Positions 35,160 through 47,174 of a stretch of DNA of 64,000 nt are shown one piece after another. A program made the translations under genes and the position numbers. Origin of the DNA: Eonycteris spelaea (Eukaryota; Chordata; Mammalia; Chiroptera; Pteropodidae); the NCBI GenBank assembly GCA_003508835.1, contig PUFA01000003.1, positions 14,423,501 to 14,487,500 on the forward strand, given 5' to 3'. Position 1 is the first letter of the stretch; the number at the start of each line of letters is the position of its first letter. The notes under the pieces are model-generated. The model did not search any database, was not told where the DNA came from, and was given only the letters and a program-made list of their open reading frames with translations.

Positions 35160-38100
35160 ATGAACAAAATTGAGATGTAATTCCTTTATTTAGAATAGCT
35201 TGATTGCTTAGTAATGTGTAAGTATTTTAGTTTAATGTAGCTATTAAAGAGATTTATTATTGAAATCCATGGAGGAACAATAATTTAGATATAGTTCGAC
35301 ACTTTGTGGCCTCCAGTTTTTAAGTGTAAGTTTTGATAAATAGCATGTTGTAGTACAGGGGTCATACTACTAAGTCAGTATTGTTGCTTTTCCAGAGTGT
35401 TTCTTTGTCTTTTTTTCTTCTAGGGTAGGGTTTGCTTACAACAGAGAAAAAATGGATAATAGTTTATTACTCTTACTAGAGTCTTAGTTGTTAAATGTTC
35501 TTGAGAAAGAGCTAGATGGACTTCTTGGTTTTTCCTCCCAGCTTCTTAATATGTTTATCTTTGGATTATCAGCTGGAGGTTCCCTCCGAAAAATACCACG
35601 TTAGCACTCCTGTGCCTTTTAGATGACTTAGGATATAGTTTTAGGAGACACTCTATTGATTCTAGTGTACGGGTGTGAGACAATTGAGATTTCCACAGAA
35701 CATAGTGAAATGACCTGCCTAAAGCAAATAAACTCTTTCTCAGATTGATATTTGTGACGTTGTTTCACTTGGCTTTTGGCAAGTTTTTAAAATATAGGTG
35801 AAATCAGGAGTTAATATATGTATATATAAGAATCATCTGTTAAACTCACTAGAAAAGCACTTTCCTATGTTCTCACTAATTCATTAAGTCTGTAGTAGGA
35901 CCCAAGAATCAGCGTTTTTAAAAGCATCCTGAGTGATTCTGTGAAAGGTGGCCTATGGAAATACTGCATTACCTTTTTCATATAGTCTAGCTATGTGACT
36001 TTTGCAGGCAGTTATTTTCAGAATTTCTTCCTTTACTCCATTCTTTGGTACCCACTTTATTTGTATTTCTATGTATATCCCAGTGAAAGAATAATTTCTT
36101 TACCTTCTGTCCAGACATGCTGGAAATGTGCCTGAAACATAAATCAGGAGTATTTGTTCTACTTTAAGGAGTGATTAAACCACAGAGATTTCCATAAAAG
36201 TAGCAGTAGCAATAAGTGGGAGTTAAACTTCAATTACTTTTTCTGGTTTTAAGTAAATTAAGACTTTGAATTTTGGAGAGTCATCTGTTTTCTCTTTACA
36301 CAACTGGAGAGTAGTTCATGCTATTCCTCCATGTCCTGAACACATCAAATGTTAGCTACAAATGAAAATGTTAGAGAGCAGCACAGATTATGTGCAATTA
36401 CCTCCCTTAGAACAGGATTTCTCATATGTGAGTCATTTTGCAACTTTCAGAATTCCTGCAATATCTCTGTACTAAATACATATACTCTTATTTACTTGAT
36501 TTTTAATTTAAAGCAACTCACTTTTTTTTGACTTCCATTTAGTTTAAGGCAAAAAGTCAATACTCTGCTGTACATGGCAAACAACTAAATACAGTGAAAA
36601 CAGCTATGTTAATAAATATTAGAAATTGAAGAGAAAAAACCCTAATGAAATACAAACGATAATCTATTTGCTTTGTAAAATACGTATATAATACCTGCAA
36701 AAAAAAAGTTTTTAAATTAAAATGGTTCTGTTTGTGCCTAATTGGATGTAAGGGGATATTCAACTTATTGTCACTTAATTTAATGGAAAGCAAGGTTTTG
36801 CATCAACATTTTCTTTTAGCAGTTGTAGGACATTTAACCAAATGATAACATTAAATTTTAATAGAGGTCTGTGGTTACTTCGAACAGTGGGAAAAGAATA
36901 TAAAAAACTAGATCTCTTACTCCTGTTCCTTCTAGGCTGACTCTTATACTGACCTTCACCTTAGAAAAAGGACTTCTAAGAAACTCTGTGAAATTAAAAT
37001 AACTCCTTTTCCCTCTGTGTTGTGGAGCCTTTCCTTGAGGGTAAACTGATTGCAGTGGAGACAAGACCAAATGAACCCTAGGACGATACTGGACTTCCTG
37101 TGCAGCTTTGGATTGTGGAAAAGCATGATATTCAGGACGTTGCAAGTTCTGTAGCAGAGTGCAAACATACACTTGTACTGCTGGATCACAGCTGCTGCTC
37201 TGCATGATGCTGCTGACATCAGGGAGAGAAAGAAGTATGAGTCTTCTGGGTGGCCTCAGCAGGAAGTCTATGCAAATTTTCATTCACCTACCATTAAAAA
37301 TCATGTCATGTGCCTCCACAGTTCTCATTACTTAGGGAATGGTGCTTTAAACTGTAGTTCGTCAGATGTTTCTTAATCAGTGAGATAACACCAGATGCTT
37401 CCTACTTGTTCCTTAAATAGCCCTGTTATGGACTCAGTAGTTTTTAAAAAGAGGTCCTCAAAGTGTCTAATAGTTATATTATAGTATTAGGACACTCTTG
37501 CTATTTGCTAATATCTGTTTTGTATACTTGAGTCAGTGTGAAGCAGTACTTCCTGGAGAATAGTGTAATTAATAATTGAAAGACTAATCTGTTAGGATAT
37601 GGCTAGAATAACTGTTCTCATTTTCAAAGTCTAGCTTATGAGATTTCTAAGTAGGTAAAGAATGGATTGATCATTAGGTTGATTTGGCAAAGAACCATAG
37701 GCAAACTGCAGATTTCTCTTCCAGATGTTTTTTCGAAATGTGGATTTTGAAGTCAGGGCAGTTGCTGCTGTAGTGGCTTGGCACTGGGAGCTGGAGTGTC
37801 AACAGCAGCTGTTGCTGGGCCTCTACTGGCATGTGGAGGAGGTCCTGCTGTGCTGTTTCTTTTGTCTTGCCTGTTTGGCTTAATTTCCCAAGTGGACATG
37901 ATACTCTGAGCATTTTCCAGCTTGCCACCTGGAGGCTTTGTAACTCTCTGCAAACATTCCATTAGTGTCAAGAGAAAGTAATATGTTCACTTGATTATTT
38001 GAATCACTTGCCATCACCCTTACCCTCCACATTCCCTATCCTTAAATCTTATCTCCAGATTCATCCCAAGGCACCTAAATCATTTAGTTAAACTGACTTC

Positions 38101-39300
38101 CTGCCAAATGTACTTATTTTTGATTTAGTTAAGTTCAGCTAGTCAGAGTATTCACTGGGGTGTAGGGAGGTAGAGAAAAGGAAGGGAGGTCTTCTGATGT
38201 TTCTGAAGATACATTTAAGGATATTAATTAAAAGCGATGTCATTACTTCACCATACTCAGTTTCTTAGAGACCAAGCAGGTCTACTTGATGTTGAATCTA
38301 TATCTCAGTTGAAATGGAAAAAAAATGGAACTTTATAAATGTCTGTGTATATGCTTTTTGGCAAGGTAACTTTTAAAAAAAATCTTTAAGATGGTGAATA
38401 TTGAGAATTTTAATTCCTCACAGTCATTCATGTATTTTGTATTGGGCCTATAAGGTAAGCTTTTGCAGATATAGTTGCTAGACATTACCTGTTTATTGCC
38501 AGTCTTAGAGACCTTACAACAGATATGGTCTTTAATTTTACTTTGCTCATGAACTTGTAGCTGTCCTTTGTAGTTCCCAATCTAAATATTTATGGCATTA
38601 TACATTGTATAATCTTCAGAAAAGTCTGTGAAGAAATTTTCCATTAGTTAGAACAGGATAATGGTTTAAAAAAATTTATGTAAAACTTTTACAGTTAAGT
38701 GCATGTTTTTAAAGGTGGGAAAAAGTATCAATATATCCAAAATGTATTTTTAAGACTATTTCATGTGAGACTGTGCAAAATGCTTTGGACTTGCCTACTC
38801 AACGGTACACACTTTCAGTATTACTATTTCCATTGCATTTGACAGCTTACTTTTTCAGTTTTGGAAAGATGCTATTCGAGTAGACTTTACATTGTCTGAA
38901 AGGTTTTGTTAAAGAACACTGAACAAGAGAGAACACACTAACAGAACATTGTCTTTATCTTGAAACCTCCCATAAAAACAAAACAAAACAAAACAAACAA
39001 ACCCTGAAACTTGACAGGAGCATATCTAAAAAAACATAGTTGTCTAAAGCTCCTTTATGAGTTTGTTCAGCCTTTATTTTAGATCTCTTGGTAGCTTTTT
39101 GAAAGAAGCATGACTAACAAAGGTCATATATATGGTGTTTTATTTTAAAGAAGGATCATCAAACTCAGATTGAATTCTGACTATGTGTTTAATTTCTGAT
39201 TTGTAGATATAGGGATTTTTTTTTCTTGTATGAATCCACTGTTATATTCCCTTTTAGACATTGATCTTATAGAAGGCAGGAGAAAAATCAACCTGTACCT
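35160..39300. other. PIK3C3 intron 3, right part
   Basis: No firm feature over most of this stretch. About 36860-37370 and 37690-37971 are less AT-rich than their surroundings and contain open frames on the minus strand (141 codons and 72/84 codons), unidentified. An (AAAAC)n tract is at about 38975-39003. Confidence 0.4.
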
Positions 39301-39307
39301 AGTGAAA

Positions 39308-39560
39308 AGGATAGTAATAGCTAACATTTATTAAATACTTTTTATATGTCAGGTACTATTATAAATACTTTTTACTTGTACTGATTTATTTAAATTTTCT
39401 AACAGCCCTTGAAGATATAGGTACTCTTTATAAGCCCACTTTATGGATTAGCAAACTGAGGCACAGCAAAATTAAGTAATTTACCTAAGAACATGTGGGT
39501 AACAGATGGCATAGCTGGGATTCAAATCCCAGCAACTAGACTATACAGTCTACTATTGCT
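39308..39560 (-). repeat. MIR SINE
   Basis: 'taacatttattaaatactttttatatgtcaggtactatt', 'ggattagcaaactgaggcacagc', 'taatttacctaagaacatgtggg' and 'agctgggattcaaatcccagc' follow the reversed MIR consensus along nearly its whole length. Confidence 0.85.
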
Positions 39561-39968
39561 GAATTGTCACTTGAAGTAGACATTTATGTAATTATTTAAA
39601 TTTTTGTTTCAGTCTTTGTAAATGTGACATTCTTCCATTAGGTAGGAATTGGTCTCTGTTATTTCTAAGATCTCCACTGGAATGATGAAAGGTGTATAGT
39701 CCTTTACTGATCTTTTTCTCCCTTTAGTCTACCTTTAGAATCTCTGTTAATAGTTCTGACTGCTTGGAAGAGAAAAAAAGGCATGTGAAAAACAATGTTA
39801 CATTGATACTAGTTGCTTAGTTAATTGCTTTACAACCCACTGGAGGCTTAAAGCTTGGCGAGAGACTTGCATTTCCTAGTGTGACATTCTCTCTGTCTAG
39901 GGATCTAAAATTTCCTGTAATGAACAGCATTAATTTACTTCTACCCTGAACATTCTCTTTTTGTCTAG

Positions 39969-40098
39969 CATGTTTCGCCAAGGGATGCATGACTTGAAAG
40001 TCTGGCCTAATGTAGAAGCAGATGGATCAGAACCCACAAAAACTCCTGGCAGAACAAGCAGTACTCTCTCAGAAGATCAGATGAGCCGCCTTGCCAAG
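39969..40098 (+). CDS. PIK3C3: PIK3C3 coding exon 4 (residues 134-177)
   Basis: Acceptor 'ttgtctag', donor 'gtaaaa'. The first C completes Gly134. The reading continues [43 protein letters not shown], intact and identical to the conserved protein. This is the C2-domain insertion/loop region. It retains the Thr-Pro at residue 159 (codon 40042-40044), reported in human VPS34 as a CDK1/CDK5 site, and Thr163/Ser165 (40054-40056 and 40060-40062), reported as AMPK-regulated positions. If intron 4 were retained, the frame would add 13 residues ([13 protein letters not shown]) and stop at 40138-40140. Confidence 0.97.
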
Positions 40099-40162
40099 GT
40101 AAAAAAGAAACTGTTGGAACAGGTGGAAAGCTCTGAATAATGTCTACTGTAGTGTAAATTAA

Positions 40163-40267
40163 CATTATGAATTCTGTCAGATTATTTTTTAATTTTAATT
40201 TAGTTCTTTAGTAGTAGTTTTATTGAAATAAAATGGCCTTTGGAAAGTGTACAGTGCATTGGATTTT
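40163..40267. repeat. Inverted-repeat arm A (105 bp) in intron 4
   Basis: Reverse complement of 41259-41363 at roughly 85-90% identity, including 'tttggaaagtgtacagtgcattggatttt' and 'ctgtcagattattttttaattt'. The match crosses the boundary of the L1M fragment at 40205, so it is not simply two copies of one repeat. Confidence 0.9.
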
Positions 40268-40460
40268 CATAAATTCACAGTTGTGCAGTCATCACCACTA
40301 CTTCATTTTAGAACATTTTTTCATAAAAAATGTAACCATATATCCATTAGCTGTTATTCCCCGTTCCTTCCTCCCTTTTACCTTTGGCATCTACTAATTT
40401 TCTTTATATCTTTATGGCTTTCCTTATTCTGGACACTTCGTATAAATGGAATCATGTAAC
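40205..40460 (-). mobile_element. L1M 3' UTR fragment
   Basis: 'agttttattgaaataaaat', 'agttgtgcagtcatcaccac', 'ttttagaacatttt' and 'ttctggacacttcgtataaatggaatcatgtaa' are reverse-sense L1M 3' UTR phrases ('tttattgagatataattcacata', 'gttgtgcaaccatcaccac'). Confidence 0.75.
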
Positions 40461-40611
40461 CTTCTGTGTCAGTAATTCCGTCATATTTAAAAATGTGGAG
40501 CTTATGGTGATATTTTCAAGGAGAATACCTACGTTTCTTGGTGATGTATTTTAAAGATGCAAGTGTTAAATGTTAGAGATTCTTTTGTGTTTGGAAGTGA
40601 AGATTCCATAC

Positions 40612-40805
40612 CAGCGGTCTCCAACCTTTGTGGCACCAGGGATCAGTGCTCCTATGAGAATCCACTGCCTAATGATCTGAGGCGGAGCTGAGGCGGTGAT
40701 GCTAGCACTGGGGAGCGGCTGCAAATACAGATGAAGCTTCATTGCTCGCCTGCCACTCATCTCCTGCTGTGTACCTTTCCACTGCCCTGGGGTTGGGGAC
40801 CCCTG
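40612..40805. mobile_element. hAT-Charlie non-autonomous element (MER1-like)
   Basis: Starts 'cagcggtctccaacctttgtggcaccaggga' and ends 'ctggggttggggacccctg': the terminal inverted repeats of a Charlie/MER1-type element, with internal wording 'ctcctatgagaatccactgcctaatgatctgaggcggagctgaggcggtgatgct'. Internally deleted. A clean 8-bp target duplication is not evident. Confidence 0.85.
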
Positions 40806-41221
40806 CCATATATTATTAGCTAGTCTAAATTGCCCTCACTCCAGTTCACCCCTGTTTTTGTAAGCGGACTGAGTTAATATCTTTTTCTTTTAGAATTGTT
40901 TTAAGGAGATGTTTTCATTTAGAAATACAAAAGCTAAGCTCAATCCTGTGCTTAAATCAGAACAGTATAACTTATTTTGTAAATATCTGTTCACAAAACA
41001 CTATGCTAGATACTGTTTGAAGATCCTTTTACAATTCTTTCCATAAGAGACTTTCTTTTAATTTTTACATGTAATTTTCCTTTGCAGTCTTGTTAGTATA
41101 GATGCCTCTTAACGTCTGAAGAAGGTTTGACACCAAGCACTTTATAGCTTGTTGCCTCAGCCTCTGTGTGGAAGAAATCTTAATTATAAAGAATAAGTAC
41201 TGTGTTGGCTAGGCTTTGTGC

Positions 41222-41246
41222 TTCACAGTTGTGCAGTCATCACCAC
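41222..41246. repeat. 25-bp direct copy of 40274-40298
   Basis: The stretch from TTCACAGTTGTGCAG to CATCACCAC is exactly identical to 40274-40298, and sits immediately before inverted arm B. Confidence 0.92.
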
Positions 41247-41258
41247 ATTGGATTTACT

Positions 41259-41363
41259 AAAATCCAATGCACTGTACACTTTCCAAAGGCAAATTTTATT
41301 TCAATTAAACTGCTATGAAAAAAACTAAATTTAAATTAAAAAATAATCTGACAGATTTCATAA
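41259..41363. repeat. Inverted-repeat arm B (105 bp) in intron 4
   Basis: Reverse complement of 40163-40267. Between it and the direct copy lies a small foldback, ATTGGATTT...AAATCCAAT (41247-41268). Confidence 0.9.
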
Positions 41364-41369
41364 GATTTT

Positions 41370-44300
41370 TGCTATTTTGTGTTATTTTGCATAGTTCTTT
41401 TATGGAAAAATTTCATGGCTTCCTACTAAGCTCTTTAACCAAATTACTATTGTCAGCTTCTCCTCCATAATTAAATAAATAAAATTTAATTTTTAATTCA
41501 TTCTGAGTTTTTGTTTACGTTCTTTCATAGCATGGAGGAAAGTTCTCAAGCTTTTAATATGTCTACGTTCTCTGTAAGAGTTTATCTTATTGATGCACTT
41601 CCATTTAAGGTACTCTGTGGCTTTTATAAACCTGGAATAGTTAATAGAAATTGCATCAAATGTAGGTCATTCGTAGCCTGTGGGTCACAGAAGGTTAAAT
41701 CTCAAATGCAAGAGGAATGTAGCATGTGTCGAAGAAGCAAATATTCTTAAATTGCTTTATTGAGAACAGCATCATGATTTATATTAGGGATAAAATTCTT
41801 AACTTGAGGAGGTATGGGTAAAGTCAAGAAATATAAAGCTATATAGTTGTACAAGTCGTCTACTTTGGCTCTCATTAAATAAATTCATACGTTCACGTGT
41901 TTTTAATTTTTTCCCAATTATTTTTGAATGGAGATTCAAATTTTTATAGCAACTGACTAAGGCATTCTTCAAACTGCGGTAGATGCAGCATTGGAATTTG
42001 AACAACTCTTCTGGCTTTTTAATGGAGTACAATGTAACAAAGTGTTTCTCATTTTTATCTTCTGGATTTTATGGTAGGAAAAAGTGATGTGACTTAATAA
42101 TGATCAACTTTCATGATTGAAAGATCCTTGAAAGAATCGTATGGGTTCATATTTATTTTTTTGGTTGTCACTGCACATTTGCAACTCCAGAAATGATGAC
42201 TAAGCATATACAGAGCTAAGTGAGACATTGAGAAGAAGCCTCTTTAACACTTTTGTTAATTGGTATCAGTCATCATCAACAGTCTAAATTCTTTTTATTG
42301 GAGAGTATGGCAAGTTGGGTCCTCCTTTTTCAAGAGATAATTATGAAAATTTATATGCCATCTGTATTGCCCAGGGTGGTTAACAGTTTTCAAGTAAGTC
42401 TTTATGCATTGATTTCTAAATCTTTAAAATAAGAATAAAAATTAATGAAAACAGGCATGTTAAAGTCTTTATGATGCTAATCGGAGATGAGCGCTTTTCA
42501 AAGTTCTTTGCCCCTAATAGAATTCTACTTTTTACTTCTGAGTGGACACTTCAGAGCTTGTTATACTGTGGCAGCTTGCGTTACTGTTAGCTCATATTCC
42601 CCAGATACTAATATAGAAACCATTAAAACCAATAATTATTTTTCTTAAGGGGAAAAATGCATCAAGTTTGTAACATTGGTGAAGCAACTGGTCCGTCTTT
42701 GAAGGAAGCTCTTTTTATTTTTTGGCTCTTTCAGGTTACTATTTCATTCTTCACTATACAGCAGTTGATCATGTTCTTTGAGGTTTCAGAACCTGTTCTA
42801 GCCCTGCTGCTGTTGAAGAGAATGTGTTTTAAAAAGGTCTTAGGTTTGACGAAATTGGAAAGTTTGACGAAATTGGAAAGTTTTGCAATTAGAAGCACTT
42901 ACAGTGGGAAGAGCACTGGAACATGAGTCAGATTAGCTACCTTACCAACTCAGGGAAAATCAGAAGTTTAGAATGAAAGATTTCTGAGATTCTGTGTAGT
43001 TGTTTATATTTTATGATTCTAAAGTTCTGAAATAGCAGATAATTGGGATTATTTCTCTACCTAGATTTTATAATTATCACCTTAGTAGGGAATAAACATG
43101 TCATCAGTTTGCAGTTGTGAATGTTGTGTTCATGTCATTTCTTTTCTTCTGCAGTGTTTGTGTCTAGAGTATTATTCAGGGCCTGCCTAATATGAACGAT
43201 GTGGCTATGTTCTTAGATTTTGTTTTGGTTGTTTTTTGATTAGTGCCTGCTTCTTTACTTAAATTTTTTCACACTGGATTTCTGAGTCTCTTTCTTTTGC
43301 CTTGTATCAGAGAAGGTATACTTTGATATTTGTATGGTCTTAACTCCTAAGCTTATACTCTGTTACTTGTTATGTCAAGCTTAAAATTATATTTCAATAT
43401 TTATTTTGTTTTTAAAATTGTGACACAGTAGGTGTCTTTGTTTCTGCTTCCCTATCACCATCCCTCTCCCCCCATCATTCATTTTTCTGGTTCCACATTA
43501 AAAAGTTTGTTCAGTTAGATTGTCATTTCCCTCCTCAAAACATTTTGAAATTGTTTTTGGTACAATACACATTAAAAACTAGGAAGGAATATATTTGCTC
43601 ATATTTTTTTCATACAAAAGGAGAAGAAATTTTAAATGTAATATTTATATTTTTCAACTCCCATTTGAAGAAAAAAAAATGAGTATTCATATAGATGAGG
43701 TTTAAACGGTTGGAACTGAATAGTTTATTTCTTGTTGCACTTTGATTTTCCAGCCAGTGAATTTACTGTGATTGTTTCTAATTGTTAAGAAGGCAGTTGG
43801 CTTATAGTAGTAAAAGGTGTACATAAATCTTAATAATAGGAAAGCATAGTTACCATGCATTGTACCCATGAGCCAAAATAAATAGCATAGTGACAATTTT
43901 CAAACTGCAATGTAAGAAAGTTTATTCAGTTATGGAACTGCTTCAGTCTTGGCTGCCTGGGGATAATGAGACAAGAGGACTGTGAAATGAAGATGAACTA
44001 TTATTTAAATGGCCTGTGAAAAGATGGTGTTAGATAATTATTAAGCAAAGAACCTCAAACTCCAGCTGGACTAAATCGTCTTATTCTGACTTATTGCTTA
44101 CCAATGAAAGTTGGATTATAACAGCAACATGCATAACTGAAGTTTAAAAGCCTTATTTCTAGGTTTAACTTTTTAAAAATCAAATCTTTTCAGAAGAATT
44201 TTAGTGGAATTAACTTTCTACTGATTTTACATTATTTTGTGAATATGTGTAGTTTTCCCTTGAGAAAAAACAGTGTGAGAAAAGGAGACTAAACTGAAGT

Positions 44301-45110
44301 CTTCAGTTTAGTTCTTACTTTATATAACTGGATTTCTTAGACTTAGTAGGCAATAGGAAGAAATGAATGTTTTAATATACACTCCTCTCCCCTCCATCTT
44401 TCTCATTATCTTTCCCATCTCCGAAATTCCCTAAGTATTTTTACCAATATAGTATCTTTCTGTTTGAATTGATTTGTGAAAATAATCAAAGGCCAGACTT
44501 CTGGGGCATTTATCATACTTTCATTGTTCATGACCCAGCCTTTTAATGATTGTGGCCTTGAGCAAATTTGCCCATTGTTCCCATCTGCTCTGTTTTTCAG
44601 CTTGTCATATTGTAAGAGTTTTATGACTAGGATGTGTATCCACCTGGGGTTTTGGATGTGCCGACCAAGCATTAGTGTTTGATTTATATTTGAATCCATG
44701 TCTTTAGACATGAAAGGTTAGTGCAAAAGCATGCTTCTCTACTGTCTCCTTTTCATTTTAGCATCTCTGCTTGATTCCTTTGGAATGTGCTTTAGTTTCT
44801 GTCAATTTGATTAAGAGGCAGCAAAGAGAAAGTAACGACTAGATGAAAAATGTTCTGTGGTCTGAGTGACATAGATAAGTTGAGGAATGTTGAGCGGAGT
44901 GTTTAAGTGAACATTAGTATAGTGATGTTGTGGTAAGTTGTGGTGATGTTTTAGGCTGGCCCTCAGATTGCCACATGGAGTAACTGTGGTCCGGAGGCCA
45001 GATCTCAGGTTTGTCGCCATAGGAACTGGATTTTTCTAGTTCATCCAAAAATAACAGGTATCTTTGATGATAGGTTCATGTTAGTCAGTTCAAAGAATTA
45101 TTTATCCTCT
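41370..45110. other. PIK3C3 intron 4, central-left
   Basis: Mostly unique AT-rich intron. An 18-bp tandem duplication (GTTTGACGAAATTGGAAA twice, about 42845-42880) and a palindrome at 44288-44312 stand out. Open frames here (up to 101 codons) are unsupported. Confidence 0.45.
44288..44312. repeat. Quasi-palindrome, 12-bp arms
   Basis: ACTAAACTGAAG, one central T, then CTTCAGTTTAGT: perfect arms. Confidence 0.92.
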
Positions 45111-45112
45111 AA

Positions 45113-45263
45113 AGCTGTACTGTTAAATAGCCATAATCCACATGTGACAGTTTAAGTTTAAGTTAATTAAAATGCAATTAAAAATTTAGTTGGCCTATTA
45201 CATAATCACATATCGGGTGCTGAATAGCCACATGTGGCTAGCGGCTACCTATTGGACAGTGCA
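45113..45263. mobile_element. MER5A-like hAT-Charlie MITE
   Basis: 'gctgtactgttaaatagccataatccacatgtgac' at the left, and 'ctgaatagccacatgtggctagcggctacctattggacagtgcag' at the right, follow MER5A ('cagcgctgtccaatagaa' ... 'tagccacatgtggctagtggctaccgtattggacagcgcag'). Confidence 0.85.
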
Positions 45264-45492
45264 GATATGGAATGTTTTCGTTATTGCCAGAAGTTTGATT
45301 AGACTGGTCTAGAGTGACCACTTACTAATTTGTAATGGGCGAGTAACCATATTATTGTCTTTCTGATAATCATATTACTTGTATCTGCTATCCAGACCAC
45401 TATTTTTCAAGGCACCTTGGAAATTAAATTAGTTTTCAGGAGACTGTTGATTTCTTGGTGAGCCATGAACGAGCTAGAAAGTTTTGTGAGAT

Positions 45493-45515
45493 ATTTCTCT
45501 CACTTTGAGAGAAAT
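45493..45515. repeat. Short perfect hairpin
   Basis: ATTTCTCTCA, loop CTT, TGAGAGAAAT. Ten-bp arms, no T-run after it. Confidence 0.85.
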
Positions 45516-46059
45516 CTTAAAAGGACTTTCTCTCTTGACATTATCTTTCTAGTGCAGGATTATTTGAATGTGCTGACTACACCACATCAAACATTGACAA
45601 ATTGTCATGATTACAAAACAATCCTTTACAAAATTGAGATTAAGGTCCCGAATTTTCTGGTCATATAATTTTGTGAGGTGGGATTGAGCCTCTTTATTTT
45701 ATATTGTTTCATAGTACTGTTTAACATTTTGCTGAAACATTTGCTATTGAAAGAAAGTATTTTGCATTTTGCATTGAATGCTTTGCCCGAATGGGGGTAC
45801 TTGAGTCATTAATTAGAAAAACTCACTGAGATTTTGAAGTATGTGGACAAATCGTCTTTATTTCCACCATAATCACTTGTTTTGTTAAAGGCGTACTACT
45901 GAATGTTGGAGACAAAGTATATTGCCATGTTGATGCTGTCATAACTAGGGCCATTATGAGGAATAACAGTAAAAATTACCATAATGATAATCACCTTGCA
46001 TGTTTAAAGTGCTTTAATATATGTAAAATCCTATAGCATAGATTGAGAACTAAAGTGGA

Positions 46060-46325
46060 GACATGGTTAAAATCATGGCTTTGGAGGCAATTTTTCATTC
46101 AGATTCCAGTTGTGTCACTTGTTTAAATGTGATCGGGGATTAGCTACTCAACCTTTATTAAGCCATGAAATCCTCATCTGTAAAATAGGGATAAGAGTTT
46201 TATCTACCTTTTTGAGTTATTGTGAAGACTAAATGTAAGTGAAATAAAAAAAAATTAAAGGATTTAGGATATCGCCTGGCAGTTCTGAGCACTAATAAAT
46301 GTTAGCTGTTGTTACTACTTTATCA
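46060..46325 (+). repeat. MIR SINE
   Basis: 'aatcatggctttggaggcaa', 'cagattccagttgtgtcactt', 'aaatcctcatctgtaaaatagggataa' and 'gagcactaataaatgttagctgttgttac' follow the forward MIR order. Confidence 0.75.
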
Positions 46326-46377
46326 TATTTGCTTTCGTTTGATTCTAATAAGTGTAATGATTGGACTTATAACATAT

Positions 46378-46902
46378 ATCAGAGAGGGAGAAATTCCCCC
46401 CTCTACCCTTCTTTAGTTCTGTGGTTGGACTGATAACAAAACTGACAGAAGACCAGATTAACAGAGGAACCAATTTAATATGTGTACATTGAAGATGGTA
46501 GATAATGCTCTGTGAAATGATGAACCAGCCAGCTTTTTATACGTTTTCCACAAGGAAACAGTAAATTTGTAAGGAAACAAGAGGGCAAAGGCACTTTAAG
46601 TTTGGGTGGCTTTAACCAAAGTTTGGGTTTGGGTAATAAATTAGTAAAGGAGTAACAAGGTTCTCTTATGTAAGCTTTTTGGCCCTGGATTCCTTAATTC
46701 TAGCCTTAAGGTATCTCTCTTAGCACCCCTGGAACAGGAGACCACATTTCACAGGGAGGGTTTATTTCCTGATTCAGGGAGACAAGGGAGGGAGGGTCCA
46801 CATTCTCTTCATGCACTGGCTGCTTGTCAAGTAACTTTAATTCAAAGTAATAGACATGTCACTGTAGAATATTTTGGGGTGGCCTGCCCTGGACTCCCAA
46901 CA
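46378..46902 (-). mobile_element. ERVL-like solo LTR
   Basis: On the minus strand it starts TGTTGGGAGTCCAGGGC, continues through 'aggaaataaaccctccctg' and ends with 'cctctgttaatctggtcttctgtcag...gaagggtagaggggggaatttctccctctctg', the closing wording of ERVL-type LTRs (MLT2-like). No internal viral region adjoins it. Antisense in PIK3C3 intron 4. Confidence 0.6.
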
Positions 46903-47174
46903 CAAACTCAAGAATATATATTTGTTTTTAAACTCATGAAAAGATAGAAACTTAGAGAAGTTAAGTGATTTAAGGTTTCATGTTTATTAAGTTATTGAAC
47001 CAGGACTTAAAATCAGTCCTTTGAATTCTTTATGTAAATGTCCTTCCAAAGATAGGTAGCACTGATGTGTTTTAAGATTTAAGGATTGTGAAGATTTTCT
47101 TTGCATGTAGAATATGTTGTTCTTATTAAGAAGATGGCATTTGAAAATAGGAGAAGAGGCAGAGGGAGTATGAA

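Noticed and set aside
36858..37283. 141-codon minus frame in intron 3
   Set aside because: No similarity I can recognise and no start or poly(A) context; kept only as an unexplained less AT-rich patch.
45493..45515. Hairpin as an intrinsic terminator or microRNA precursor
   Set aside because: No T-run follows, the arms are only 10 bp, and intrinsic terminators do not apply in a mammalian nuclear gene.
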